From Onthophagus taurus (taxonomy: Eukaryota; Arthropoda; Insecta; Coleoptera; Scarabaeidae), in assembly GCF_036711975.1 (NCBI RefSeq), contig NC_091975.1, positions 6,078,501 to 6,142,500 on the forward strand: a DNA stretch of 64,000 bases, written 5' to 3'. The notes under the pieces are model-generated. The model made no database searches, was not told the DNA's origin, and was given only the letters and a program-made list of their open reading frames with translations. Position 1 is the stretch's first letter. Each line of letters begins with the position of its first letter. Shown piece by piece: positions 1 through 10,720 of this stretch. The position numbers and the translations under genes are program-made.

Positions 1-1690
1 GAAACTGTAAAAAATTTGTAATAAAATGGTTTTTATTTCATTTTGATATCTCCATTCGTTCTTAAGATATGATTAGTTAAATTACATTATTTTGACTTAA
101 CCTCTGTAACTACAAGGTTGAACTAAAAAAATCGTATCACCGGGAATTTTCAAAACGAAGGAATTGTTTTGGGTGTGTTGAAAATGCATAAAATTTGTAA
201 TAAAATGGTTTTTATTTCATCTTGATATCTCAATTCGTTCTTAAGATATTATTAGTTAAATTGCACTATTTTGATTTAACCTCAATAACTACAGAGTTCG
301 ATTAAATAAGTCGTATCACCGATGTTTTTAGAAACGAAGGAATTATTTTGGATGTGTTGAAAATACATAAAATTTGTAACAAAATGGTTTTTATTTCATC
401 TTGATATCTCAATTCGTTCTTAAGATATTATTAGTTAAATTACACTATTTTGATTTAACCTCAATAACTATAGAATTTGATTAAATAAGTCGTATCACCG
501 ATGTTTTTAGAAACGAAGGAATTATTTTTGGTGGGTTGAAACTATAAAAAATTTGTAGTAAAATGGTTTTTATTTCATCTTGATATCTCAATTCGTTCTT
601 GAGATACCATTCTTTAATTTTCATTATTTTGACTTAACCTCTATAACTACAGGGTTAAATTAAAAAAACTCGTATCACCGGTGTTTTTAGAAAAGAAAGA
701 ATTATTTTTGGTGGGTTGAAATTGTAAAAAATTTGTAATAAAATGGTTTTTATTTTATCTTGACATCTCCATTCGTTCTTAAGATATGATTAGTTAAATT
801 ACATTATTTTGACTTAACCTCTGTAACTATAGGGTTGAACTAAAAAAATCGTATCACCGGGAATTTTCAAAACGAAGGAATTGTTTTGGGTGTGTTGAAA
901 ATGCATAAAATTTGTAACAAAATGGTTTTTATTTCATCTTGATATCTCCATTCGTTCTTAAGATATGATTAGTTAAATTACATTATTTTGACTTAACCTC
1001 TGTAACTACAAGGTTGAACTAAAAAAATCATATCACCGGGAATTTTCAAAACGAAGGAATTGTTTTGGGTGTGTTGAAAATGCATAAAATTTGTAACAAA
1101 ATGGTTTTTATTTCACCTTGATATCTCAATTCGTTCTTGAGATACGATTCTTTAAATTTAATTATTTTGACTTAACCTCAATAACTACAAGGTTAAATTA
1201 AAAAAGCACGTATCACCGGTGTTTTTAGAAACGAAAGAATTATTTTTGGTGTGTTGAAACTGTATAAAATTTGTAATAAAATGGTTTTTATTTCATCTTG
1301 ATATCTCAATTCGTTCTTGAGATACGATTCTTTAAATTTCATTATTTTGACTTACCTCAATAACTACAAGGTTAAATTAAAAAGCTCGTATCACCGGTGT
1401 TTTTAGAAACGAAGGAATTATATTTGGTATGTTGAAACTGTATAAAATTTGTAATAAAATGGTTTTTATTTCATCTTGATATCTCAATTCGTTCTTGAGA
1501 TACGATTCTTTAAATTTCATTATTTTGACTTAACCTCTATAACTACAGGGTTGAACTAAAAAAATCGTATCACCGCTGTTTCTAGAAACGAAAGAATTAT
1601 TTTTGGTGTGTTGAAACCGTATAAAATTTGTGATAAAATGGTTTTTATTTCATCTTGATATCTCAAGTCGTTTTTGAGATACGATTTTTT
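1..1690. repeat. Satellite A tandem array (~179-bp monomer)
   Basis: About nine to ten head-to-tail copies of a monomer of roughly 179 bp. The anchor AATGGTTTTTATTTCAT recurs near 26, 206, 384, 564, 743, 920, 1100, 1280, 1460 and 1640. Monomers differ by scattered substitutions and small indels, and two variants are visible: one carries TTAGTTAAATTACA, the other TTCTTTAAATTTCA after the inner ATATCTCAATTCGTTCTTGAGATA near-palindrome. The array starts outside the window and runs almost up to the first recognisable exon of the M1 gene. A solitary fragment recurs at 58139-58226. No coding capacity is supported. Confidence 0.95.
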
Positions 1691-1801
1691 AAATTGCAGT
1701 AGTAGTAGTAGTTTATCCAGCTTTATTTTGACATTGTGTCGTAGCAACTCATTCAACATTTCTTAGGTTCAGGTAGTTTTTAAGTGCCTTAATTTTTTTA
1801 G

Positions 1802-4452
1802 ATGAAATTTTATCAACAACTTTTATAAACATAACAACTCAAAACAACGACCCAGAAAATTTAAAATATTCGATTAGACTCAAAAAAGATTTAGAACAAA
1901 ATAAAGATTATCTGCTCAAAATCAACTTTAAATCGAATATAACAGAAGCGTTTCACGGACTTTATAAAATCATTAGCGATAATAAAAGGTAAAAATAATT
2001 TGAGTTTTTTATTTACGTATTTAAATAAATTTTTTTAGTTTAATTTTAGCAACAAAGCTGCATCCAATTTACGCCAGGAAATTATTCCCATGTTTCGATG
2101 AGCCAAATTTCAAAGCACCTTTTCAATTAACAATAAAAAAGTCGAACGAAAACCACACCGTTCTTTCAAATTCGGATCCTTTTAAAAGTTTTAAAGATGA
2201 AAATGGATCGGTTTGGGAAGAATTTCAAGTTACAAATTCGCTTCCAGCTTATTCGTTCGGTTTTATCATCGGGGATTTAAATAAAATCGATGAAGAAATG
2301 TTTAAAATTAATTGTTTTATACGAATTTGGAGTTTAAATCAAAATTCCTTCATTAAAGGTGTTTCAAAAAAAATTTTTGAGTTTACTAAAAAGATTTTGA
2401 TTTATTTTGAGGGATATTTTCTTATTGATTTTCCTTTGGAAAAGATTGATTTCGTTTTTTTGAAGGATTTAAGGTTTACCACTCCCAATTCGGGATTAAT
2501 ATTTTTAAAGTAAGTTTTTTTAAGCTAATTTTTACTTAATAAGATTAATTTTTGATAGGGAAGCTTTAATTTTAAACGAAAAAGATTTATTTAATGAGTT
2601 GTCGAAAAGTTTGATTAAAGAGTGGGTTGGAAATTTGGTTTCGATTTCTTGGTGGGATGATTTCTGGTTTATAAACGCCTTTTCGGTGTTTATTTTGGAA
2701 GATTTACAATTGGTAATTAATTAAATTAAATTTAAATTTTTAGCTTTTATTTAATTTTTAGTCGGAAAATTTGGAATCCGATTTCGTTTTGGAGGTAACC
2801 CAAGAAACTTTGCAATCGGACGATTTAAAATCGGCTCTAAGTTTGGAGAGTGAAGTTGAAAATGTGATTCAAATTTACGATATCGCCGATAAAAATAAGT
2901 ATAATAAAGGGGGGTGTATTTTAAAAATGTTAAATTTCAGCTTAGCCCCGTTAACTTTCCAAAAAGGGGTTCAAACTTTCTTAAAAGAATGGTAAAGAAA
3001 TGATTTATTTAATTTTAAGGGTTTATTTTGTTGTTTTAAGGAAAAATAAGTCAACAGGCGTGAAAAATTTATGGAAATCGTTCGATTTAGTAACAACTAA
3101 AATCGATAAACTCCCCGAAAATGAAACGATTTCGAAAATAACCGAATCGTGGTCATCCCAAGCCTCATTTCCTTTAGTTTCGGTTATAAAAAACATCGAA
3201 AACGACACCCTAAGAATAACCCAAAAGAGATTCCACGACGACTTAGACAATAATTTATGGGCAATCCCAATAAATTACATAACAGGAAATAACATCGAAG
3301 AAAAATTTTTCTGGTTAACCAAAAAACTTCAAACTCAAGAAGTGAAAGATTTAAAATCAAAATGGGTTTTATTTAACTACAATTACAACGGCTATTACCG
3401 AGTTAATTACGACTTAGAAAACTGGAAAATGTTAATAAATACCTTACACGAGAATCATTTAAAAATCCCCATAAAAAATCGCGGCCAATTAATCAACGAC
3501 GCCTTCGAATTAGCCGAAAATGGATTTTTAGATTACCACGTACCGTTTAATTTAACTAAATACTTAATAAACGAAACCGATTACATCCCATGGGCTTCGG
3601 CGTTAAAAAGTTTAGAATTTATTAAAAGCATCTTAGAAACAACCTATTTAAACGGAGATTACGAAGATTACATCACAAATTTAATCGGTCCAATTTATGA
3701 TAAGATCAAAGAAAATGACCCGAATAAAAACGAAGATAAAGAACACGAAGTTAAATTTAGAAAATTAATTATTGAAACAGCTTGTAGTGTTAATTATCAA
3801 AATTGCACTAAATGGGCTTTAGAGAAATTAAACGATTTTCTTAAAAACACCGAAATTGAAAATTTTCCGCATCGAAAAACAATTTTATGCACAGGGATCC
3901 GATTATCAGGGAGGAAAGAGTGGGAAATTATTTTTTCGAAATTAAAATTGATTCAAGACGACGTCGAAGATTTTTATTATGCTTTGGGTTGCACGAAACA
4001 CGCCTGGTTAATTAACAAGTATTTGAGCGCTACTTTAAACGGAACAATTCCGATTAAATACGTTTCGAATGTTTGGAAATCAATTCGAAACGTTCCCGGA
4101 AGAAATGTCGGATTTAAATTTTTAAGAGAAAATTGGCGAAAGATTTATCAAATTTACAAAGAAAAACGATTAGTTTTAAAAACGATTATTCAAGATTTTC
4201 TGTTTTATCTTTCAACTAAAAGCGATAAAGAAGATGTAAGCGAATTTATTGTTTTTAAATGGAAAATTATCTAAACGTTATCTTGAAAAATATCTTTTTA
4301 TTTTGTTGCAGTTGACGTTGTTTTTTGGAAAATTTAATGAGGATCTTCAAGGATTTTCGTATTTGTTAAAGGGAGTTGTTGATCGAATAGATTCTAGAAT
4401 TATTTGGAAGGAAAAATATTTGGATGTTATGGATAAATGGTTTTCTTCATGA
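1802..4452 (+). CDS. M1 aminopeptidase-like protein, 5'-incomplete, catalytic motifs lost
   Basis: Six exons can be joined in frame: 1802-1988, 2039-2509, 2559-2712, 2762-2991, 3041-4235 and 4312-4452. All introns are GT-AG; four are about 50 nt and the last is 76 nt. About 791 residues result, with the family landmark YARKLFPCFDEP early on, the peptidase domain in the middle and an ERAP1_C-like helical domain from about 3050 to the stop. Both active-site motifs are gone. The GAMEN position reads FTTPN (2475-2489). The HEXXH position reads KSLIK (2605-2619), and the downstream zinc-ligand segment NEGFA reads INAFS. Zinc binding and peptidase activity are therefore unlikely; a binding or scaffolding role is inferred. 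The roughly 130-150 N-terminal residues usual in the family, including any signal peptide, are not seen: upstream of 1802 lies satellite A. There is no hydrophobic C-terminal tail, so no GPI anchor. Reading frame and splice sites are intact, which argues against a simple pseudogene. Confidence 0.85.
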
Positions 4453-4506
4453 AAAATAATTTCTTGTATTAGTTAAATTAGATTTTTTTTTCTTAATACA
4501 TTTCAC

Positions 4507-4512
4507 AATAAA
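4507..4512 (+). terminator. Polyadenylation signal of the first M1-like gene
   Basis: AATAAA lies 55 nt after the stop codon of the M1-like gene on the same strand, a normal distance for cleavage and polyadenylation. Confidence 0.6.
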
Positions 4513-4734
4513 ATATATAAAAAAAATGTCTCCTCTTATCATCATATTAATGTAATTCAATGCTAAAAGAACAAGTCAAGCTCTATGAGACGCTTGTCAA
4601 AGAAACGACAAATTAGAGATTAATAAAAAGAAAGGTGGTTACAAAATCCAAGAACGAAGAAGATATCTTGCAAAGTCACACACCACGTTTTCTATGATGA
4701 GGCACTGCTCTGTGCTAAAAGTCAAGGCCCTTCA

Positions 4735-4866
4735 CGTCCAATTTGAAAATATGGAGCTGGTGTGTGTTTCAGACTGAACGTCGCGCCTTTATCTTACCTA
4801 CATAAAGAAATAAAGGCGCGACGTCCTGTCTGGAACACACACCAATACCATATTTTCCAATTGGAC
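4735..4866. mobile_element. Hairpin-forming inverted repeat (MITE-like)
   Basis: Two arms of about 58 bp, 4735-4793 and 4809-4866, are imperfect reverse complements around a 15-bp loop. The outer ends read CGTCCAATT and AATTGGACG; the inner part contains GTCGCGCCTTTAT against ATAAAGGCGCGAC. A GC-rich palindrome of this size in AT-rich DNA fits a small foldback or MITE. No clear target-site duplication was recognised. The stretch 4513-4734 shows nothing else recognisable. Confidence 0.6.
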
Positions 4867-5085
4867 GGAATCTCCCTCTCCTCGCATAATTTATTTCTGT
4901 TTCGTTTTAATTCATAATTCGTTTAAATCTCCCAAAAAAAAAAATAGAGAGACATAACTTTGAAAAGCTAATAACGGAATCCGTTGAAATCCAGCATTTA
5001 TTTTTTTATATATATAAAAATTTTAATTATTAATCCCCACATATAAAGTTAATACTATTTATTAATTAATGAATTTTCCTTATAC

Positions 5086-5235
5086 CTCGGGTCCATAAAA
5101 TCCAAGTTTGGAGTAGATAGGTTGGGTTGGGTTGGATATGAGTTCTATGCTGTGAGATTGTGTATGGGTAGGGTTGGATTAGGTTTGGTTGGATATGAGT
5201 TTTATCTTACAGCATAGACATGTCTCACCATCCAT
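5086..5235 (+). repeat. GGTTGGG-rich direct repeat, left copy
   Basis: A segment beginning CCATAAAATC and rich in GGTTGGGTTGGATATGA is repeated with substitutions at about 6508-6640, so the satellite B array between them is bracketed by direct repeats. A related sequence lies inverted at about 7155-7215 (CCAACCTAACCC). The motif recalls telomeric TTAGG repeats but is irregular and is not a true telomeric array. Confidence 0.6.
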
Positions 5236-5239
5236 ATTT

Positions 5240-6507
5240 TCGTGGTTTTCTTAATATCTATTCGTCTGAGAGCAAAAGTGCAAGAGAGCAATATTGTTAA
5301 GAATAAAATTTACTACAACTTTTGTTCTAAGAGTTTTTTTTATAGCATGCTCAGATTCCCCAGTGTTACCATCAACAACTTGAAAAACAAGGAATTCCTC
5401 AAATTTTCATATTTTCGTATTTTTCTCGATACCCATGCGTCTCAGAGCAAAAGTGCAAGAGAGCAATATTGTTAAGAATAAAATTTGCTACAACTTTTCT
5501 TCTAAGAGTTTTTTTCATAGCATGCTCAGATTCCCCAGTGTTACCATCAACAGCTTGAAAAACAACGAATTCCTCAAATTTTCATATTTTCGTATTTTTC
5601 TCGATACCCATGCGTCTGAGAGCAAAAGTGCAAGAGAGCAATATTGTTAAGAATATAACTTGCTACAACTTTTGTTCTAAAAGTTTTTTTGTAACATGTT
5701 CAGATTTCCCAGTGTTACCATCATGTTAAAAAACAACAAATTCGTAAAATTTTCATATTTTCGTATTTTCTTCAATATCTATGTGTCTTAGAGCAAAACT
5801 AGAAGAGAGCAATATTGTTAAGAATATAATTTGCTACAACTTTTGTTCTAAAAATTTTTTTGTGATATGCTCAGATTTCCCAGTGTTACCATCATGTTAA
5901 AAAACAACAAATTCGTAAAATGTTCATATTTTCGTATTTTTTTCAATATCTATTCGTCTGAGAGCAAAAGTGCAAGCGAGCAATATTGTTAAGAATATAA
6001 TTTGCTACAACTTTTGTTCTAAGAGTTTTTTTTATAGCATGCTCAGATTCCCCAGTGTTACCATCAACAACTTGAAAAACAACGAATTCCTCAAATTTTC
6101 ATATTTTCGTATTTTTCTCGATACCCATGCGTCTGAGAGCAAAAGTGCAAGAGAGCAATATTGTTAAGAATAAAATTTACTACAACTTCTGTTCTAAGAG
6201 TTTTTTTTATAGCATGCTCAGATTCCCCAGTGTTACCATCAACAGTTTGAAAAACAACGAATTCCTCAAATTTTCATATTTTCGTATTTTTCTCGGTATC
6301 CATGCGTCTGAGAGCAAAAGTGCAAGAGAGCAATATTGTTAAGAATAAAATTTGCTACAACTGATGTTCTAAAATTTTTTTGTGACTTCTTCAGGTTCCC
6401 AAATGTTACATACATCAACAACTTGAAAAAACAACGAATTCGTTAAATTTTCATATTTCTCTCAATATCTATGCATCTGAGAAGAAAGGTTGAAGAGAGC
6501 AATATTG
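5240..6507 (+). repeat. Satellite B, array 1 (~174-bp monomer)
   Basis: About seven head-to-tail copies of a monomer of roughly 174 bp, recognised by GAGCAATATTGTTAAGAAT followed by GCTACAACTTTTGTTCTAA and a T-run. The same family forms large arrays at 17280-22165 and 24803-26430, always in the same orientation. Short open frames in each copy are by-products of the repeat: they shift with monomer indels and match no family. Confidence 0.93.
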
Positions 6508-6640
6508 GATCCATAAAATCTAAGCTTGTGAGGTTGATTTTGGAGGAGATAGGTTGGGTTGGATATGACTTCAATGCTGTGATATCCTTGTGTATTGTAT
6601 GGGTTGGGTTAGGTTGGGTTGGATATGTCTCCCTCTCGTT
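6508..6640 (+). repeat. GGTTGGG-rich direct repeat, right copy
   Basis: Diverged second copy of 5086-5235, beginning CCATAAAATC and containing the shared GGTTGGGTTGGATATGA core. It closes the satellite B array on the right. Confidence 0.6.
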
Positions 6641-7615
6641 GAAGATATGAAGAAAATAAGGAACTCCATCAGTTTTTGAAAAGATTATACTTCTCTTTCA
6701 TCATCTTGTCCCCATCTTTCCTTTTTTAAAATCTCCACTTTTCCCTCACATTGTGTCACGTAGGTGGAGTTATCGTGTCTCCCCTTCCTCTTCTTCAGGG
6801 TGTTGTTCTTTCTTCCCGGGTGTTGTTCCTACGGCTATGGCTGTGGGGTTTCCTGTGCCTTGGCCTCATCATCTCTTCTTCCTCTATCTTCTTCTATGTA
6901 TCCCTCGATGCGATTCCAGTTTTCTTCCTTCTACAGCATGGTATTGCTCGTACCTCCGCTCATAAACTGAGTCAAAGCGTAGCTTAGTGAGCTGTGGGTA
7001 GCAGCTTCTTTGTCTGTATCTTCCCGCCATCTGGCCTCCCACTCTTTCATAGTTTCCATAGTCGCTTCGTTTTTTTTCGGTTGAGTTTGCGCTTTTTCTT
7101 TTAACTAGTAAATCAACGGGAAGTGTACCACCTATAGCAAGGAGTACCTCTGTAGATATCTAACAGAACCCAACCTAACCCAATCCAACCCAACCCATCT
7201 CCTCCAAACCCTGAAGGGAGTTTTTGGAGAAACAGGGATTGAGAGATTTTCGGGCTAAATTTTTGCAGTTTTTGTGGCATCGATTTTAGGCCGATTTTCT
7301 CGAAAGTTATTAAATCTATAAAACGCTCGAACTCTAAAATACAAAAAGCAAAAAATAATTTATTGAAACTCATATTTCAATCAGATTATTTTGCCATAAC
7401 TCGGTGATAATAAACCAATTTTTTTTTCGTTTCGCCGTCAAATTGTCATTTTTGGAGTCACCTTAACACCTATTCACTTTCCTCTTCGCAAACAAAAAAC
7501 TTGCGATAAGCAATGTTTGCCAAACAGAGACCATACCATTATTGTTAATGGAAGAAAAATGAATCTAATCAGTTCGTACTAAACCTGCACTCAAATCCGT
7601 TTGAAACAAATAAAA
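6641..7615. other. Intergenic stretch without a recognised gene
   Basis: A somewhat GC-richer patch (about 6720-7060) has overlapping open frames in three frames of the plus strand, none resembling a family. The third, inverted copy of the GGTTGGG-type sequence sits at about 7155-7215. The last few hundred bases before the GPCR start are ordinary AT-rich DNA and probably hold its promoter and 5' UTR; no TATA element could be assigned with confidence. Confidence 0.4.
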
Positions 7616-10421
7616 ATGAAATTTCAAATTTTGTTTTATAGTTTAATAAATTTTTATGTTGTTTCAACAAATCATAAAGTAAGTTTATTTTGATTATTTA
7701 ATTTTAAATTAATGTTTAAATTTGTAGGATGATTGCAACAATGAAATAACTTACGGGTTTAAACAAAATTTTTCTTGGAATATCCCAACAACGACTGGTT
7801 TTTTTGTTGCAACGCCCGAATGCAAAGATGTCGACGGAAAATTAATCGAAAGACAATGTATAGATTCAGTTTGGACTCCGAAAAACATCGTTTGCAACGA
7901 AAATTTTTATTCACCCCGATCTAAAACGAACATGAACTCCATCCAAACCATTTTAACGTTCGATTCGAGGAAAGAAAATGTATTCTTGTTGGTTTATAAC
8001 CCGGAGAATGTAAAAAACATTGAATGCTTTACGTTTATTGTTGAGAAAAAGCCTGTTGATTCCGAGATCATTTTTGATTCGGACAGTGTGGATTCGCGCC
8101 CGTTTTTTTCGAAGCGATATTTAGTGTATAAATTAGATATTTTTCCGTTTCCAAGTGAATATTGGTGCGAAATTTATCAAAATAAGAACTCAACGGTTTT
8201 GGAGAGTGAAAAAATAGTCGGATATAATTTTGATGATTCGAAACGTCACCAAGAATTCGTTATAAAAATAAATTACAAAAACGGATTTATAACCCAAAAT
8301 TTTTTAAAATCCTGCAAAATCATTTTGGAGCATTGCAGATTAATGAAACGTAACGATAAAAATAAAACAATTTGGGTTCACGTTACCCTGTTTTTTAAAA
8401 ACGATCAAATCACAAATGGTTATTTCAAAATTTACAACAACATTAGAAACATCCAATATTCGCAAAACATCGCCAGGTTTAGCGTTTTAAATTCAGATTT
8501 TTGTTTACGAGATAAAACATTCACCAACAAAATGTTATTTTGGAACTTAACACCTTTAGGTGAAAAGGCAAAACCGTCTCAAATTTGTTTAGATAAAAAC
8601 GGATTAATTTTAACCAGAAAATGCGTCGGGGATTTCCTACACGGAGCTTATTTCGAAAATTTTAATCAAAAATGCTCCGAAGAAATTTCAGTTTCAACGA
8701 ACACAATGATTTTGTACGAAATAATAAGCCAACACAATCTTACAAGCGAAACTTTTAAAAATATCTCATCGATAATTAAAGAGGACTTAGTTTCAACGAA
8801 TGATTTATCATTATTTTCCGATGGGTTGTTCGAGACGTGCGATTTAGATCGTTTCGATGAAATCGAAGATGATTACTACGAAAGTATTAATATTTTAAAT
8901 GCTTTGGACTCTAAAATTTTATCTTCATCTCAAATATCGTTAAACGCGACCGATAAAATTTTAGATTCGCTCGAAAAATTTTTAATAAAACACTCTGAAA
9001 ACGTTTTAAACGAAACCAATCCGAGTGTAACCATCAAAAAGAACAACATAATTATATTCGCGACGAAACCAATTTTTAGTAACATATCCGGGATCGCTTT
9101 GTACGGAAATTCTTCGTCATTCCTCGATTATAACTTAACATATCTTTCAGAAAACGACACCTTACAAACGATTTCTCGAACTAACCTCGATTTAGCACTC
9201 CACGTTCCATCAAATCTTTTAATTTTAAACGAAAATTCTTCGTTAATCATCACGATTTATTTCAACGATTCATTATTTAACGAAGAAAATGTTACTTCGA
9301 AAGCTAATAGTCGAATAATTTCGGTTATAATGCCCGGATTAGGTAAATATTTAGAAGAACCAATTCCGATTTTAATGCGGCCGTTAAATTTAAACGCGAA
9401 ATTTGATGGTTGTGGGTATTGGCAGTACGGAACGTCTTCGCCAAGTAGAAAAGGAATTTGGTCAACAAAAGGTAGTGAAGATATAAACATTGATGAAATG
9501 ATTTATTGTACTTATACGCATCTAACACATTTTGGGTTATTGATTTTGTCGGGGCGAGTTAATTATGAAAAAGAAACAACCTCGATTTTAGCCGATTCCT
9601 TTTTACCGTACTCACAACCTTTAGATATAATCACAATAATCGGTTGTACTTTTTCGCTAATTGGAATTGTAGGAATCTTTTTAACCGCTTTTATGTTTAG
9701 GAGATTCCGTGAAAAGGTGGGGTCAAAAATTTTGATGCTTCTCGCGATACCGATTAGTTCAGAAATTATTTTAACACAATTAGCCGGAATTGATAATTGG
9801 CACAATAACGACACCGTCTGTAAAATCGTCGGAATCTTATTGCATTACGTGGTTCTATTAAAATTTACTTGGATGTTTGTAATCGCTTTGTTGCAATATT
9901 TCCGATTTGTTAAAGTTTTAGGACCGATGCCGGAAAGAATCTTTCTTAAAGCAAACTTAATTTGTTGGCTCGTCCCGGTTCTTCCTGTTCTTATAACAGC
10001 CGCTATTTCTGTGGAAAGTTACACGGCTGGAATACAAAAATTTTGTTACCCAAAATATTGGGCTTTGTACTTGGGATTGTTCGCACCAGCTTGTGTTATA
10101 ATTGTTTTCAACATTATGATTTTTGGAATGATTATGATTAACATTTCAAGAAGTAAGGCTGTAAAATACGATAAAAGTGGACGAATGATACGAAGGCAAA
10201 CTTATTTGGCCATCTTATTATTTTTTATGTTGGGCTTACCGTGGATTTTTGGAATTTTAGCTGAAATTTTACCGATCGGTTGGATCGAAATCACTTTCGT
10301 TTATTTATTTTGTTTAACGGCTACCTTACAAGGCTTTGTTTTATTTATTTTTTATGTTGTTTTAGATAAAGGTACAAGAAATTGTTGGATTGAGTATTTT
10401 AAAACGTTTAGGAAACATTAA
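7616..10421 (+). CDS. Adhesion (family B2) G-protein-coupled receptor
   Basis: Two exons, 7616-7678 and 7728-10421, joined by a 49-nt GT-AG intron in phase 0, give about 918 residues. The first exon encodes a hydrophobic 21-residue start typical of a signal peptide. Exon 2 opens with a small cysteine/tryptophan-containing domain (about residues 22-80) resembling a hormone-receptor domain, then a long N-glycosylation-rich ectodomain. A GAIN/GPS region follows: CGYW at about residue 581 and HLTHF at about 619, the site where adhesion GPCRs self-cleave between L and T. Seven hydrophobic helices occupy about 649-905, with a short cytoplasmic tail. Of the four usual GPS cysteines only two are visible (CGYW and the C of IYCTYTHL). 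The family resembles the insect orphan adhesion GPCRs; ligand and role are unknown. It sits between the two M1-like genes. Confidence 0.9.
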
Positions 10422-10446
10422 ATTTTATATTAATATTATTTGATGT

Positions 10447-10452
10447 AATAAA
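10447..10452 (+). terminator. Polyadenylation signal of the adhesion GPCR
   Basis: AATAAA lies 26 nt after the stop codon on the same strand; no better signal was seen nearby. Confidence 0.6.
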
Positions 10453-10552
10453 TATTTAAAAATTAACTAATTTATACTTAATTAGATTAAATCTCCACCT
10501 TTACAACTCCTTTTGATAAATTCATTTTACTACATTTTACAACAATCTAATG

Positions 10553-10720
10553 CAGTGGTGTCCACTAATTTTTGATTAAGATCGACTTTTTATATAAATG
10601 TCTTGCCAAGATCGACCGAAAGGTTTAAAGTAACCTTCCTTTTTCTTTTTGCTCTGAGGCCCAGATATAGATATTTCAGATTCATGATTTTTTTGGCAAT
10701 CGACGTTATGGTCACCACTG
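10553..10720. mobile_element. 168-bp hAT-like MITE unit
   Basis: The segment has CAGTGGTGTCCA at one end and TGGTCACCACTG at the other, which pair with one mismatch. Subterminal AAGATCGAC and AATCGACGTTATGG are shared with the distal right end at 13736-13765. It looks like the parental non-autonomous unit of the larger structure. Confidence 0.65.

Noticed and set aside
1556-1759. Open frame of 67 codons on the minus strand at the edge of satellite A
   Set aside because: It lies in satellite and its flank, has no family similarity, and similar frames appear by chance in AT-rich repeats.
5242-6342. Series of 65-77-codon frames with shared RLRAKVQESNIVKN sequence
   Set aside because: They are translations of the satellite B monomer, overlap each other across monomers and break with each indel.
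6751-6987. Three overlapping open frames in one GC-richer patch
   Set aside because: Open in three frames at once, low-complexity, no start context or splice signals; most likely non-coding.
5100-7215. GGTTGGGTTAGG-like sequence as interstitial telomeric repeat
   Set aside because: The units are irregular, mixed with unique sequence and repeated as a longer ~130-bp block, not as a TTAGG or TCAGG array.
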